Shown here piece by piece: positions 8,031 through 16,364 of a stretch of 64,000 nucleotides of DNA. The stretch's first letter is position 1; every line of letters starts with the position of its first letter. The position numbers and the translations under genes were made by a program. This stretch comes from Flavobacterium johnsoniae. GTDB taxonomy: Bacteria; Bacteroidota; Bacteroidia; Flavobacteriales; Flavobacteriaceae. The DNA is taken from positions 496,001-560,000 of the forward strand of contig NZ_MLFK01000009.1 in assembly GCF_001879205.1 (NCBI RefSeq). The letters are read 5' to 3'. The notes beneath the pieces were generated by a model. That model was not told where the DNA came from. It saw only the letters and a program-made list of their open reading frames with translations, and did no database searches.

Positions 8031-9365
8031 CTACTTTTTGAATTTTTTAACAGGCTTTTCAGTAACCTCAATCTTATTTTGTAAGACGTAATTTGCTAAC
8101 AATTTTTCAATCAATTCCTCTTTTGTAAGATGATGAAAAACGGTTTTTACTTTTGTTTTTAAATCAGTCGAAATATCATGATTGGGTTTTGTTTTGAAAA
8201 TTTGTTTGGCCCATAAAAGAGTATTGTTTTCTTCAATACTCAATGCCGAAGGCTTTTGAAATTTGGTAAATTTAAGTCCTAATTCTCTTTCGAAATCAGC
8301 AATTTCAGCTACTTCTTCTTCCTGTAAGACCGTTAATGAAAGCCCCTTTGCTCCTGCTCTTGCCGTTCTTCCGCTTCGGTGAACGTAGGTTTCATAAGCA
8401 TCTGGCAAATGGTAATTTACAACATACGAAATTTCTTTTACGTCGATTCCCCTCGCTGCTAAATCAGTGGCAACTAAGATATTAATATGTCCTTCTCTGA
8501 ACTGCTCCATAATTCTGTCTCGAATTCCCTGCGATAAACTTCCGTGGATAGCTCCCGAAGAAAAACGGTTTATAGCCAGATTTTTTGCTAGTTTATTCAC
8601 CGCAGCTTTTGTTTTGCAGAAAATAATACCGCGTTCGCCATCTTTTGAGTTTAGGAAATGCATCAAAACATCCAGTTTTTCAATTGGATCAACGACAATA
8701 TATTCGTGGTCAATTCCTTCATTTCCAACAATTTCCATGCTGGCGCTAACCTGAACTACATTTTTGTTTAAGTAATTCTGAATCAATTGTTTTATAGTTC
8801 CCGGTAAAGTAGCTGAGAACAATAAAGTACGGTGTTTTTTAGGAAGTTCTGCTAAAATTTGATCCAGACTTTCTTTTAGAATAGAGACCATTTCATCGGC
8901 TTCGTCTAAAACTAAATACTGAGTTTGTTTTAAATCGACTGCTTTTCTTTCAACTAAATCCAATAAACGTCCTGGCGTGGCTACAATAATATGTGTCGGA
9001 GCTGTAAGTCGTTCAATTTGAGGTTTTATTGGAATTCCGCCGCAAGTTGCCGCGATAGAAATATTTGGAATATGTTTAGAGAAATCTTCTAAATTTCTAA
9101 AAATCTGATGTCCAAGCTCTCTTGTTGGAACTAAGATTACGGCCTGAACAAGGGGGGATTTGGTATCAATTAATTGTAGTAAAGGCAATCCAAATGCAGC
9201 AGTTTTTCCTGTTCCGGTTTTGGCTAAACCAACAACATCGTGGGTTTCAGACAATAAAAGCGGAATTGTTTTTTGTTGAATTTCAGTGGGTTCAACTATA
9301 TTTAATTCGCCTAAAGCTTTTAAAATTGGCGCTGAAAGTCCTAATGTTGAGAATTGTTTAGACAT
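8031..9365 (-). CDS. DEAD-box RNA helicase
   Basis: This 444-residue ATP-dependent RNA helicase has the full motif set: Q motif near residue 25, AKTGTGKTA (motif I), PTRELGHQ (Ia), ATPGRLLDL (Ib), DEAD near 155 (II), SATLPGT (III), ATDLAARGIDV (V) and HRSGRTARAG (VI). After the helicase core is a 60-70 residue tail ending in basic residues (PVKKFKK), a likely RNA-binding extension. Members act in ribosome assembly or RNA decay; which one applies cannot be told. Upstream, an inverted repeat of the GTTTCAGG type covers the promoter region. Confidence 0.92.
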   Translation of the reverse strand: MSKQFSTLGLSAPILKALGELNIVEPTEIQQKTIPLLLSETHDVVGLAKTGTGKTAAFGLPLLQLIDTKSPLVQAVILVPTRELGHQIFRNLEDFSKHIPNISIAATCGGIPIKPQIERLTAPTHIIVATPGRLLDLVERKAVDLKQTQYLVLDEADEMVSILKESLDQILAELPKKHRTLLFSATLPGTIKQLIQNYLNKNVVQVSASMEIVGNEGIDHEYIVVDPIEKLDVLMHFLNSKDGERGIIFCKTKAAVNKLAKNLAINRFSSGAIHGSLSQGIRDRIMEQFREGHINILVATDLAARGIDVKEISYVVNYHLPDAYETYVHRSGRTARAGAKGLSLTVLQEEEVAEIADFERELGLKFTKFQKPSALSIEENNTLLWAKQIFKTKPNHDISTDLKTKVKTVFHHLTKEELIEKLLANYVLQNKIEVTEKPVKKFKK

Positions 9366-9378
9366 GGTTTTGTTTTTT

Positions 9379-9517
9379 TGTTTCAGGTTTCATGTTTCAA
9401 GTTGCACAGAAGCCTTTTAAGTTTGACAAAAGGAGAAATCGCAATAAAATGCAATTTCTCCTTTTTAAAATATATTATGTTTAGATTCCAACAACTTGAA
9501 ACATGAAACCTGAAACA
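9379..9517. repeat. Long inverted repeat (GTTTCAGG family)
   Basis: Perfect 26-bp arms at 9379-9404 and 9492-9517 enclose an 87-bp middle that holds a terminator hairpin. The arm sequence, TGTTTCAGGTTTCATGTTTC and so on, is shared with repeats at 13370-13540, 19933-19977 and, more loosely, 27127-27185. Confidence 0.75.
9428..9466. terminator. Terminator of the helicase gene at 9536
   Basis: A 16-bp stem with one mismatch (AAAAGGAGAAATCGCA at 9428-9443, partner at 9450-9465) and a six-base loop. T runs are short on the minus strand (four) and five on the plus strand. Confidence 0.6.
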
Positions 9518-9535
9518 ATTAAAATTGGTGAATTA

Positions 9536-11074
9536 TCAATCTGGTTCGTTCATGATTTTTTCACGATATTTTTTACCTACTAATAAGGTTAATCTTTGCT
9601 TGTAATCGTCAAGAAGCCACTCGCGGTAGTTTTTACTGCATTGGCTTAAACATTTTGCGTAACGCTTAATTCTGCATTCAATATCATCATCTAATTCTTT
9701 AGACAATGCTTTTGCTTCCTGCAGTGTTTCAGTATTGTCAACACACATTGCTGCGTGCTGCTCCAGTGATTTATCCAAAACAATTTTAGAACGTAAATTT
9801 TGTTTGATAGCCAGTTTATGTTCTTCATCTACATCAAAAGTAACATCGGCAGTTTTAGCAAATTTAGCTCTTAATTCAGCTGGCATGCTATATTTAAAGA
9901 ACATTTCGATTTCGGTATCATCTCTAAGATTTTCCAGATAAAACTCAGGAGATTTAAAGATGTGCTGCCAGTTGACCGGCTCGCTCCATAATCCAAAACG
10001 AGCGGCATTGTTTCCTAAATCAATTACTGTAAACTCATCTTTACCAGGTAATTTACGAGATCCACGGCCAATCATTTGGTAATATAAAGTAAGCGATTTT
10101 GTTGCTCTGTTTAGAATAATAGTTTCGACAGTAGGCTCATCAAATCCAGTGGTTAAAATTCCAACCGAAGTTAAAATGGCATCCGGAGTTTTCTTAAACC
10201 ATTGCAGGATATCTTTACGCTCTTCAGAACTGCTTGTATTGTCAAGGTGTCTGATGTCGTAACCGGCTTCTCTAAAAGTTTCATATACATATAATGAGGT
10301 ATGAATACCGTTATTGAAAATCAAGGTTTTTTTACCCAAAGATCGTTCTGTATAAGCATGAAGCAATTTTTCCTGCATCATAGAATTGGTATACAAATCA
10401 TCAGAAGATTTTACCGTATAATCTCCATTGATTCCCACTTTTAATGACGTTAATCCAACATCGTAGCTATAAGTGGTTGCCTTAGCCAGGAAACCTTTTT
10501 CAATCAATGAACCAATAGTATCACCCACGATAAGTTCGTCATAACTCTGGTGCATTGGTAATTTTATATTCGAACTCAAAGGTGTTGCTGTTACTCCTAA
10601 AATAAAAGCATTTTTGAATGAATTTAATAACTTTCTGAATGAATTGTAATGCGCCTCATCAATAATCACCAAACCAATGTTATCAAGATGTAATTTTTCA
10701 TCATTGATACGGTTTTTTAAAGTTTCAACCATTGCCACGAAACAAGAATAATCATTCTGGTCCGGCAGTTCTTTTACTTTACTGTTGATTATTTTATTGC
10801 TTACGCCAAAACCTTTAAGCATTTTTGATGTTTGCTTGCAAAGTTCTATACGGTGTGTTAAAACAACCACTTTTTTGTCATTATTTGATAAATAACGACG
10901 CACAATTTCTGAGAAAATTACTGTTTTACCGCCTCCAGTTGGCAGCTGATACAATAAATGATGTTTCGGAGGAGCATTGTCTAAGCGGTCAAAAATGGCA
11001 TCAATATCGCCTTTTTGGTATGCATAAAGTTCTTTTTTCTCTTCTCTTTCTATTTCTAAAGTGTTTTGAGACAT
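9536..11074 (-). CDS. SF2 DEAD/DEAH-box helicase (SSL2/RAD25-like)
   Basis: This 512-residue superfamily 2 helicase has an ATP-binding motif LPTGGGKTVIFSEI near residue 45, the DEAH box near 140 (IIDEAHYNSF), GVTATPL near 160, and the C-terminal helicase motifs SVGILTTGFDEP and QMIGRGSRKLPG near 305-345. It resembles the ResIII-type helicase core, but no nuclease, methylase or specificity gene is next to it, so it is not part of a visible restriction system. The final 110 residues are charged, with several cysteines, and unassigned. It is a single gene with a TAnnTTTG promoter and its own terminator. A role in DNA or RNA remodelling is likely. Confidence 0.85.
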   Translation of the reverse strand: MSQNTLEIEREEKKELYAYQKGDIDAIFDRLDNAPPKHHLLYQLPTGGGKTVIFSEIVRRYLSNNDKKVVVLTHRIELCKQTSKMLKGFGVSNKIINSKVKELPDQNDYSCFVAMVETLKNRINDEKLHLDNIGLVIIDEAHYNSFRKLLNSFKNAFILGVTATPLSSNIKLPMHQSYDELIVGDTIGSLIEKGFLAKATTYSYDVGLTSLKVGINGDYTVKSSDDLYTNSMMQEKLLHAYTERSLGKKTLIFNNGIHTSLYVYETFREAGYDIRHLDNTSSSEERKDILQWFKKTPDAILTSVGILTTGFDEPTVETIILNRATKSLTLYYQMIGRGSRKLPGKDEFTVIDLGNNAARFGLWSEPVNWQHIFKSPEFYLENLRDDTEIEMFFKYSMPAELRAKFAKTADVTFDVDEEHKLAIKQNLRSKIVLDKSLEQHAAMCVDNTETLQEAKALSKELDDDIECRIKRYAKCLSQCSKNYREWLLDDYKQRLTLLVGKKYREKIMNEPD

Positions 11075-11094
11075 TGTTTGTTTTTGGATTTTTG

Positions 11095-11102
11095 CAAAAA
11101 TA
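11095..11102 (-). promoter_or_regulatory. -7 box of the SF2 helicase gene
   Basis: TATTTTTG on the minus strand fits TAnnTTTG and lies 20 bp before the start codon. No clear -33 element was seen. Confidence 0.5.
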
Positions 11103-11182
11103 CACCGAAAAAACAGTTATTCATCTTATTTTAACCTAAAATAAATGTTTTTTTTAAATAAGATTTTTTATAGGAAGTGCTT

Positions 11183-11716
11183 TTAAAAGTCTATTTTGTC
11201 TAGAATTGCTTCAAAATCATGCCTGTTTTTCCATTTTTGCTGCAAAGTTTCTTGATAAACTGCCTCAACTCTTGCTTTAAATTCAGCTAAAATTCCGTTA
11301 GAAATTACAAAATTTACTGCTTGTTCAAATGAATTAAAAATGCTTTTGTAGAATAATTCCTGCTTTATGTAATTATTTGACGAATACGTTTGCGCAATTT
11401 CGACATTATAAAACATCAAATCGGCGATAACAAACGGATCGACTCCCAGCATTATAAAATGTTTAATGATTTTTTGAGCGACAGACCGACGCATTTTGGC
11501 TTTTGGACGCCATTTTGCATTTGGCTTTTTTATCGGAAAATATTCGTGTGAGATTTTGACTTTTGATTCCTGCAAAAGTTTATCTTCTTTGGGGTTAAAA
11601 ACAAAGTCATAATACACTTTTACAGGACTGAATTTCTCATACAATTCAATAAGCTGTTCTTCGAGTTGTTCTTTGTTTAATTCGGCCAGATATTTTTTTA
11701 AATCACGTTTGCTCAT
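11183..11716 (-). CDS. DUF6155-like conserved protein
   Basis: This 177-residue soluble protein is of a conserved Bacteroidetes type that I recall as DUF6155. It opens with SKRDLKKYLAELNKEQLEEQLIELY split over a charged amphipathic helix, contains a basic patch (KPNAKWRPKAKMRR, about residues 76-90), and is otherwise helical. No catalytic motif was seen. I chose the ATG at 11716; a TTG two codons upstream would add Met-Ile. A perfect TAnnTTTG box lies 19 bp before this ATG. It is divergent from the DUF3817 gene. The function is unknown. Confidence 0.7.
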   Translation of the reverse strand: MSKRDLKKYLAELNKEQLEEQLIELYEKFSPVKVYYDFVFNPKEDKLLQESKVKISHEYFPIKKPNAKWRPKAKMRRSVAQKIIKHFIMLGVDPFVIADLMFYNVEIAQTYSSNNYIKQELFYKSIFNSFEQAVNFVISNGILAEFKARVEAVYQETLQQKWKNRHDFEAILDKIDF

Positions 11717-11734
11717 TATCAAAGTTTAAGAATA

Positions 11735-11742
11735 CAAAAGTA
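11735..11742 (-). promoter_or_regulatory. -7 box of the DUF6155-like gene
   Basis: TACTTTTG on the minus strand matches TAnnTTTG and lies 18 bp upstream of the chosen ATG. Confidence 0.55.
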
Positions 11743-11785
11743 AATTACTTTCCTGAGACATAACTTAAAAACCAACCATAATACT

Positions 11786-11793
11786 TAATTTTG
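11786..11793 (+). promoter_or_regulatory. -7 box of the DUF3817-mscS operon
   Basis: TAATTTTG matches TAnnTTTG and lies 27 bp before the ATG at 11820. The -33 element is weak. Confidence 0.55.
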
Positions 11794-11819
11794 CTTATAT
11801 AATCTCAAAAAATATATAC

Positions 11820-12113
11820 ATGCTCAAGATTTTCAAAGTTACCGCTATTTTAGAAGGAATCTCGTATTTAGTTTTATTTGCGAATATGCTAATTATTAAA
11901 ACTAACAATCCTGAACTTTACCATACTTTATTAAGACCATTAGGAATGACACATGGCATTCTTTTTATTGGCTACATTATTCTTGCCTTTTTGTTGAAAA
12001 AATCTCAAAATTGGGATTTAAAAACGTTTGCCATCATACTAATAGCTTCTCTTATTCCGTTTGGAACTTTTTACATCGAGAAAAAATACTTAGAAAATAA
12101 AGCAAATGCATAA
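11820..12113 (+). CDS. DUF3817 small membrane protein
   Basis: This 97-residue integral membrane protein matches the DUF3817 pattern: an N-terminal helix starting FKVTAILEGISYLVL, a central PLGMTHG turn (about residue 41), and two more hydrophobic helices ending with PFGTFYIEKKYL. Three membrane segments are predicted (about 5-25, 43-63, 70-88). No biochemical role is known to me. Its end overlaps the start of the MscS gene by 8 bp, so the two are translationally coupled and likely act in the same membrane. Confidence 0.85.
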   Translation: MLKIFKVTAILEGISYLVLFANMLIIKTNNPELYHTLLRPLGMTHGILFIGYIILAFLLKKSQNWDLKTFAIILIASLIPFGTFYIEKKYLENKANA

Positions 12114-13365
12114 GCTTTTGGATAAAATATTTAATTTTTTATATCCGCTTTTCCGGGATTGGGGAATGAACCGCAATTTTGCATCATACATCAGCCTGGT
12201 CTTTAATATTGTCATTATGGTGGCAATGGCTTATGCCATTTATTATGTCGCGAAATTTGTTTTGGTAACGCTTACAGCGATTTTTGCCCAGCGTACCAAA
12301 ACGAAATTCGACGATTATTTAATTCACAATAAAACAACAAAATACACTGCTTATTTAATTCCATTTTTCTTTATTTATAAAGCGGTTCCAATTATTTTGG
12401 ACCGATATGAATATTGGGAATTGCTTTTTGGTAAAATCGTTGGTATTTATATCGTTTTAATCAGTTTATGGATTATCAGAACGATTTTTAATGCCCTGCG
12501 CGATTATTTAAAACAAAAACCGGAATACAGCGACAAACCTATTGACAGTTTTGTTCAGGTTATTATGATTGTTCTTTGGATTTTTGGGGTTGCCATGATT
12601 ATTTCAACCTTATTCGGAATCAAAAAAGGCGAATTATTAACCATTTTAGGAACTCTTTCGGCTATTATTATCTTGATTTTCAGAGATACTATTTTAGGAT
12701 TTGTTTCAAGTGTTCAGGTTGCCATAAATGATATGGTTCGTATTGGTGACTGGATTACAATGGATAAATTTGGTGCCGATGGTGACGTAATTGAAATTAA
12801 TCTGACAACAGTAAAAGTTCGAAATTTTGACAATACGATTACTACGATTCCAACCTATGCGTTGAGTTCAGATTCATTTCAGAACTGGCGAGGCATGCAA
12901 AAGTCAGATGGAAGACGTATTAAAAGGCATATTTTGATTAAAAGCAGCAGTATTCGTTTTCTTAACAATGACGACTTAAGTCACATGAAAGGGATACAGC
13001 TTATCAATTCTTATATCGAAACCCGGCAGGCTGAAATTGAAAAGTACAATGATCTTAGGGGAGTTGATAAATCACTTTTGCTTAATGGCCGCAATATGAC
13101 CAATTTAGGTTTGTTCAGGAAATATATCATGCAGTATTTATTAGATCATCCGGGACTTAATAAAAACATGCATATTATGTGCCGTCAGCTGCAATCTACC
13201 GCTCACGGAGTTCCCTTGGAAATTTATGTTTTTTCAAGCGATAAACGCTGGGCAAATTATGAATATATAATGTCTGATATTTTCGATCACGTTATGGCTT
13301 CTGTCATTTATTTTGACCTTGAAATATTTGAGCTGCCATCGCAGATTGGACGTTTGGATAGGTGA
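12106..13365 (+). CDS. MscS-family mechanosensitive channel (YbdG-like)
   Basis: This 419-residue inner-membrane protein belongs to the small-conductance mechanosensitive channel family, which opens under membrane tension to release solutes in osmotic downshock. Five hydrophobic segments fill about residues 20-210. The pore-lining helix and beta domain follow: FVSSVQVAINDMVRIGDWI near 200-218, then TVKVRNFDNTITTIPT near 240. The RRIKRHILI segment near 270 and the overall length resemble the YbdG branch. It is translationally coupled to the upstream DUF3817 gene. The long nested palindrome after its stop could serve as terminator. Confidence 0.88.
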   Translation: MHKLLDKIFNFLYPLFRDWGMNRNFASYISLVFNIVIMVAMAYAIYYVAKFVLVTLTAIFAQRTKTKFDDYLIHNKTTKYTAYLIPFFFIYKAVPIILDRYEYWELLFGKIVGIYIVLISLWIIRTIFNALRDYLKQKPEYSDKPIDSFVQVIMIVLWIFGVAMIISTLFGIKKGELLTILGTLSAIIILIFRDTILGFVSSVQVAINDMVRIGDWITMDKFGADGDVIEINLTTVKVRNFDNTITTIPTYALSSDSFQNWRGMQKSDGRRIKRHILIKSSSIRFLNNDDLSHMKGIQLINSYIETRQAEIEKYNDLRGVDKSLLLNGRNMTNLGLFRKYIMQYLLDHPGLNKNMHIMCRQLQSTAHGVPLEIYVFSSDKRWANYEYIMSDIFDHVMASVIYFDLEIFELPSQIGRLDR

Positions 13366-13369
13366 TGTT

Positions 13370-13540
13370 TTGTTTTAAGTTTTAAGTTTCAGGTTTCAAG
13401 TTTCGCGTGGAGCTCAACGTTTGTCAGGTTGAGCGAAGTCGAAGCCCTTTATCGCGAGCCATTCGACTTCGCTCAGCCTGACAAACTACAAAACCTGAAA
13501 CTTAAAACTTGTAACCTGAAACCTGAAACCTGAAACAAAG
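13370..13540. repeat. Nested palindromic intergenic repeat
   Basis: Two palindromes are nested. Outer arms are GTTTCAGG-type (13376-13404, and several tandem ACCTGAAAC units at 13491-13537). Inner arms are 25 bp with one mismatch (13419-13443 and 13462-13486), core GTCAGGTTGAGCGAAGTCGA, a sequence I recall as widespread in Flavobacterium intergenic regions. It lies between converging genes. Confidence 0.75.
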
Positions 13541-13545
13541 AAAAA

Positions 13546-13974
13546 CTACTTCACCACTTCTTCAAAAACGAATTTAGGATCATTATAATTCAAAGTTCCC
13601 TGAATAAAGCATGGCAGGTTCATGTAGGTTCCTACTACTCCATTTCCCAGAATCATTTTGTTTTCTTTTTTCAGCAAAGCTAATGGTATTCTTTTCCAGC
13701 TTCCTCCGTTTGAAATATAATGGAAATCACCAGTTAAGGTGTTTTCTTTTATATCCCCTCTTACGTCTCCGGAATCTTTTCCTATTTTATAATACGATAT
13801 TTCATAACGCCCGTAAAAGCGTTTATCGCTGATATTAAGATCTAAGGTCGCCGTATCTTTATTATTTACTGCCCGATATAAAATTTGTTTGTATTCTTTT
13901 TTTTCTTCTTTAGAATTGCAAGAAAGGATTACCATTAAAACTAAGGCAAGAAAAAATAAAGATTTTATATTCAT
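13546..13974 (-). CDS. Lipoprotein of unknown function
   Basis: I chose the ATG at 13974, giving 142 residues, because it starts directly with a lipoprotein signal peptide: MNIKSLFF, a hydrophobic core, then the lipobox ILSC near residue 19. A start 11 codons upstream exists but would put a polar stretch before the signal. The mature protein is about 120 residues, with a central segment that looks beta-rich (RFYGRYEISYYKIG, GDFHYISNGGSWKR). No domain was recognised. It is likely anchored in a membrane facing the periplasm. It stands alone and converges with the mechanosensitive channel gene. Confidence 0.7.
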   Translation of the reverse strand: MNIKSLFFLALVLMVILSCNSKEEKKEYKQILYRAVNNKDTATLDLNISDKRFYGRYEISYYKIGKDSGDVRGDIKENTLTGDFHYISNGGSWKRIPLALLKKENKMILGNGVVGTYMNLPCFIQGTLNYNDPKFVFEEVVK

Positions 13975-14133
13975 AACGTAATTTTTTTTTGAAACTATAT
14001 AAGTCATTTTGTTTCGTTAAGTTAAAACTAAATAAATTTTTCCAGTTATAATCGGGATAAAGTAAAAACTTGAATTTCTTATATGTTTAAATAAATTTTG
14101 TATTATTTTTTTTTCTAAATTTAAAGAAAAAAC

Positions 14134-14541
14134 ATGGCGGATAGAGACACTTTTTTAAAAGAATTCAGAGGCGAAACTTTAGGAACCGTAAGTGCTCAAT
14201 CTTCAGCTGATGAGAACTTTCAAAACCAGACGATTAGACCTATTTTAAAGCTTCAAAATGATTTGTTTATTGCGGTTTTCATCAACTACATAAATAAAAA
14301 CAAACCCGATTTTTATTCTTATTCAGTTGAGAAAAAACTTCAAACCATCGAAAATTCAATTCAAAAAGATATTAAGTTCCGAAATTCCTTAAAAGGAATT
14401 GTGATAGCGCTTTTTACGATTGAAGAATACGATACTTATATTCAGAATTCATCGAGTTTAAACAAGCGTATGATGAATTTATTAATTGACCGATTGAAAA
14501 GTCAGGTGCAGTTGTTTGAAGTGGAATCAGATTTGAAGTAA
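14134..14541 (+). CDS. Conserved Flavobacteriaceae protein of unknown function
   Basis: This 135-residue soluble protein starts MADRDTFLKEFRGETLG and has a helical middle with LKLQNDLFIAVFINYINKNK. From memory, close relatives occur widely in Flavobacteriaceae, sometimes labelled glyoxalase. I see no VOC-type strand pattern or metal ligands to support that label. Helices dominate, with a conserved-looking KFRNSLKGI near residue 89 and NKRMMNLLIDRLKSQ near the end. It lies 37 bp upstream of the Crp/Fnr-type regulator in the same direction, so cotranscription is possible. The function is unknown. Confidence 0.7.
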   Translation: MADRDTFLKEFRGETLGTVSAQSSADENFQNQTIRPILKLQNDLFIAVFINYINKNKPDFYSYSVEKKLQTIENSIQKDIKFRNSLKGIVIALFTIEEYDTYIQNSSSLNKRMMNLLIDRLKSQVQLFEVESDLK

Positions 14542-14578
14542 ATTTTATTGAATGGAATTTAAAAATTTATTGTAAAAG

Positions 14579-15154
14579 ATGTTCAATCGATTCCGAGATA
14601 AATTCCCCATAACCAATGAGAAGTGGAATGAATATACGAGTTATTTCAATCGTATTGAAGTTGCTTCCAAAACAGTTTTGATAGAAGAAGGAGAAGTTTC
14701 TAAAAAGCTTTTTATAATCGAAAAAGGCTGTGTCAGAGTTTGGTTTAATAATAACGGAAAAGATTTAACTTCGCAGTTCTTTTTTGAAAACCAAAGTGTG
14801 GCTTCTATCGAAAGTTTCATGAAAAAGTTTCCGAGTCCGGTTGTGGTTGAAACCATCGAACCTTCTGTTTTATGGTGGATTCATAAAAACGATCTGGATA
14901 AAATTATCGAAGAAATCAAGGAAATTCCGGAACTTCGGGACAGATTAATTGATATGCTTTTTCAGAGAACATTCGATTATATGAAACACTTTTTTTCTTT
15001 CATAAAAGACTCCCCTTCTCAGCGTTATCTTAGTTTAATTGAAGAAAAACCTCAAATTGTACTGCGCGTTCCGCAACATTACATTGCTTCTTATCTTGGT
15101 ATAAGTACGGTGCATTTAAGCCGAATCAAAAGTAAATTAGTTCAGAAAAAATAA
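14579..15154 (+). CDS. Crp/Fnr-family transcriptional regulator
   Basis: This 191-residue protein has a cyclic-nucleotide-binding-type beta-barrel (about residues 20-115, with the pattern LFIIEKGCVRVWFNNNGKD) and a helix-turn-helix at the C-terminus (IASYLGISTVHLSRIKSKL, about 168-186). The Fnr iron-sulfur cysteines and the classic cAMP-binding RSA motif are not evident, so it probably senses another ligand. Proteins of this shape in Flavobacteriaceae often precede an oxidoreductase gene. Here the next gene, 78 bp downstream, is such an oxidoreductase, and a perfect palindrome sits just before that gene's promoter, a plausible binding site. Confidence 0.88.
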   Translation: MFNRFRDKFPITNEKWNEYTSYFNRIEVASKTVLIEEGEVSKKLFIIEKGCVRVWFNNNGKDLTSQFFFENQSVASIESFMKKFPSPVVVETIEPSVLWWIHKNDLDKIIEEIKEIPELRDRLIDMLFQRTFDYMKHFFSFIKDSPSQRYLSLIEEKPQIVLRVPQHYIASYLGISTVHLSRIKSKLVQKK

Positions 15155-15166
15155 ACTCCGGTCATT

Positions 15167-15184
15167 CGATAACAAATGTTATCG
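15167..15184. promoter_or_regulatory. Operator candidate CGATAACA-AA-TGTTATCG
   Basis: A perfect palindrome with 8-bp arms and a 2-bp centre ends 20 bp before the -7 box TAATTTTG (15205-15212) of the oxidoreductase gene, so it overlaps the -33 region. It is 13 bp after the stop codon of the Crp/Fnr-type regulator. Regulation of the downstream gene by that regulator is an inference. Confidence 0.6.
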
Positions 15185-15204
15185 TCTGCCCATAAACGGC
15201 TTTA

Positions 15205-15212
15205 TAATTTTG
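15205..15212 (+). promoter_or_regulatory. -7 box of the oxidoreductase gene
   Basis: TAATTTTG matches TAnnTTTG and lies 20 bp before the ATG at 15233. Confidence 0.6.
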
Positions 15213-15232
15213 CTTCATAAAATTTAATAATT

Positions 15233-16204
15233 ATGAAAGCAGCAGTAGTTTATACAAAAGGCGAATTGCCAAAATATGCAGAATTTCCAGAACCAATCGC
15301 AGCAAATGAAAACGAGGTTTTAATCTCGGTTAAAGCCGTTGCGATTACCAATTTAGACAAAGGAATTGCCGGCGGAAAACATTATTCTTCTGAAAATGAA
15401 AATCAAAACGGAATTGTAATTGGAAGCGACGGTATTGGTTTTCTGGAAAACGGAACAAAAGTCTATGCCCGGGGAATTTCAGGAACAATTGCCGAAAAAG
15501 CTTTAGTTGAGAAAAACAGAATGGTTGCATTGCCTGATGGAATTGATGATGCGACAGCCGCCGCAATGCCAAATGCAGTAGCAGGTTCTGCTATGGCGCT
15601 TCGTTTTAGAGCAGGAATAAAACCTGGAGAAACGGTTTTAATTAACGGCGCAACTGGCTTTACGGGGCAAATGGCAATTCAGATTGCTAAACATTACGGA
15701 GCAAAAAAGATAATTGTTACCGGAAGAAACGAAAAAACACTTCAAAGTCTTTTAGAATTGGGTGCTGATGAAATTGTTTCTTTAAAGCAAAATGATGAAA
15801 ACTTTATTTCGCAGCTTAAGGAAATTCACCAAAATACACCTATTGATATTGTTTTGGATTATTTATGGGGACACTCGGCTGAACTTATTCTTTCTGTTTT
15901 AAAAGGAAATGGAAATTTCACGCATAAAACCCGATATGTTTCTATTGGTTCGATGTCTGGTGATATCATTCAATTGTCAACTCAGATTTTACGAAGTGTT
16001 GATTTGCAATTATCCGGATCTGGTTTAGGAAGCTGGACAAAAGAAGAAGTGAAACTATTATTTTCTGAAATTCTTCCTGAAATGTTTCTTTTGGCTTCTC
16101 AAAACAAATTAAAAGTCAATATCGAAAAATTCAATTTAACCGATATTGAAAAAATGTGGAACGCCGAAGTTTCTGATGGGAAAAGACTAGTGGTGTTGAT
16201 TTAA
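15233..16204 (+). CDS. MDR-family NADPH:quinone oxidoreductase-like protein
   Basis: This 323-residue cytoplasmic enzyme belongs to the medium-chain dehydrogenase/reductase family. An N-terminal GroES-like domain (about 1-120) is followed by a Rossmann fold with NGATGFTGQMAIQIAKHYGA near residue 137, the NADPH-binding loop. No structural zinc cysteines are present, which favours the zinc-free quinone-reductase branch over alcohol dehydrogenase. The substrate is unknown; quinones or other electrophiles are typical. Its promoter carries a palindromic operator candidate directly after the Crp/Fnr-type regulator gene, so it is likely that regulator's target. Confidence 0.85.
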   Translation: MKAAVVYTKGELPKYAEFPEPIAANENEVLISVKAVAITNLDKGIAGGKHYSSENENQNGIVIGSDGIGFLENGTKVYARGISGTIAEKALVEKNRMVALPDGIDDATAAAMPNAVAGSAMALRFRAGIKPGETVLINGATGFTGQMAIQIAKHYGAKKIIVTGRNEKTLQSLLELGADEIVSLKQNDENFISQLKEIHQNTPIDIVLDYLWGHSAELILSVLKGNGNFTHKTRYVSIGSMSGDIIQLSTQILRSVDLQLSGSGLGSWTKEEVKLLFSEILPEMFLLASQNKLKVNIEKFNLTDIEKMWNAEVSDGKRLVVLI

Positions 16205-16210
16205 ATTGTT

Positions 16211-16348
16211 TTTAAACACATAGAAACATAGGTTCTATTTCTTGAAAAAGAATATAAAAAGAAACCAGTTTCTCGCACATAGCTATGTTTGTTAAACTAA
16301 GTGAAACGCCTTTTATCGGTTACTAAAACTATGTTCTATGTGTTTAAA
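16211..16348. repeat. Inverted repeat at convergent gene ends
   Basis: TTTAAACACATAGAAACATAG (16211-16231) is mirrored by CTATGTTCTATGTGTTTAAA (16329-16348) across about 97 bp. It separates the converging oxidoreductase and E1 genes. No good T-run terminator was seen in between. Confidence 0.55.
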
Positions 16349-16364
16349 TTTTATTTATAATGTT

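Noticed and set aside
9536-11074. Restriction or defence helicase
   Set aside because: The helicase core is ResIII-like, but no nuclease, methyltransferase or other defence gene lies next to it.
14134-14541. Glyoxalase annotation
   Set aside because: No VOC strand pattern or metal ligands; the protein looks helical.
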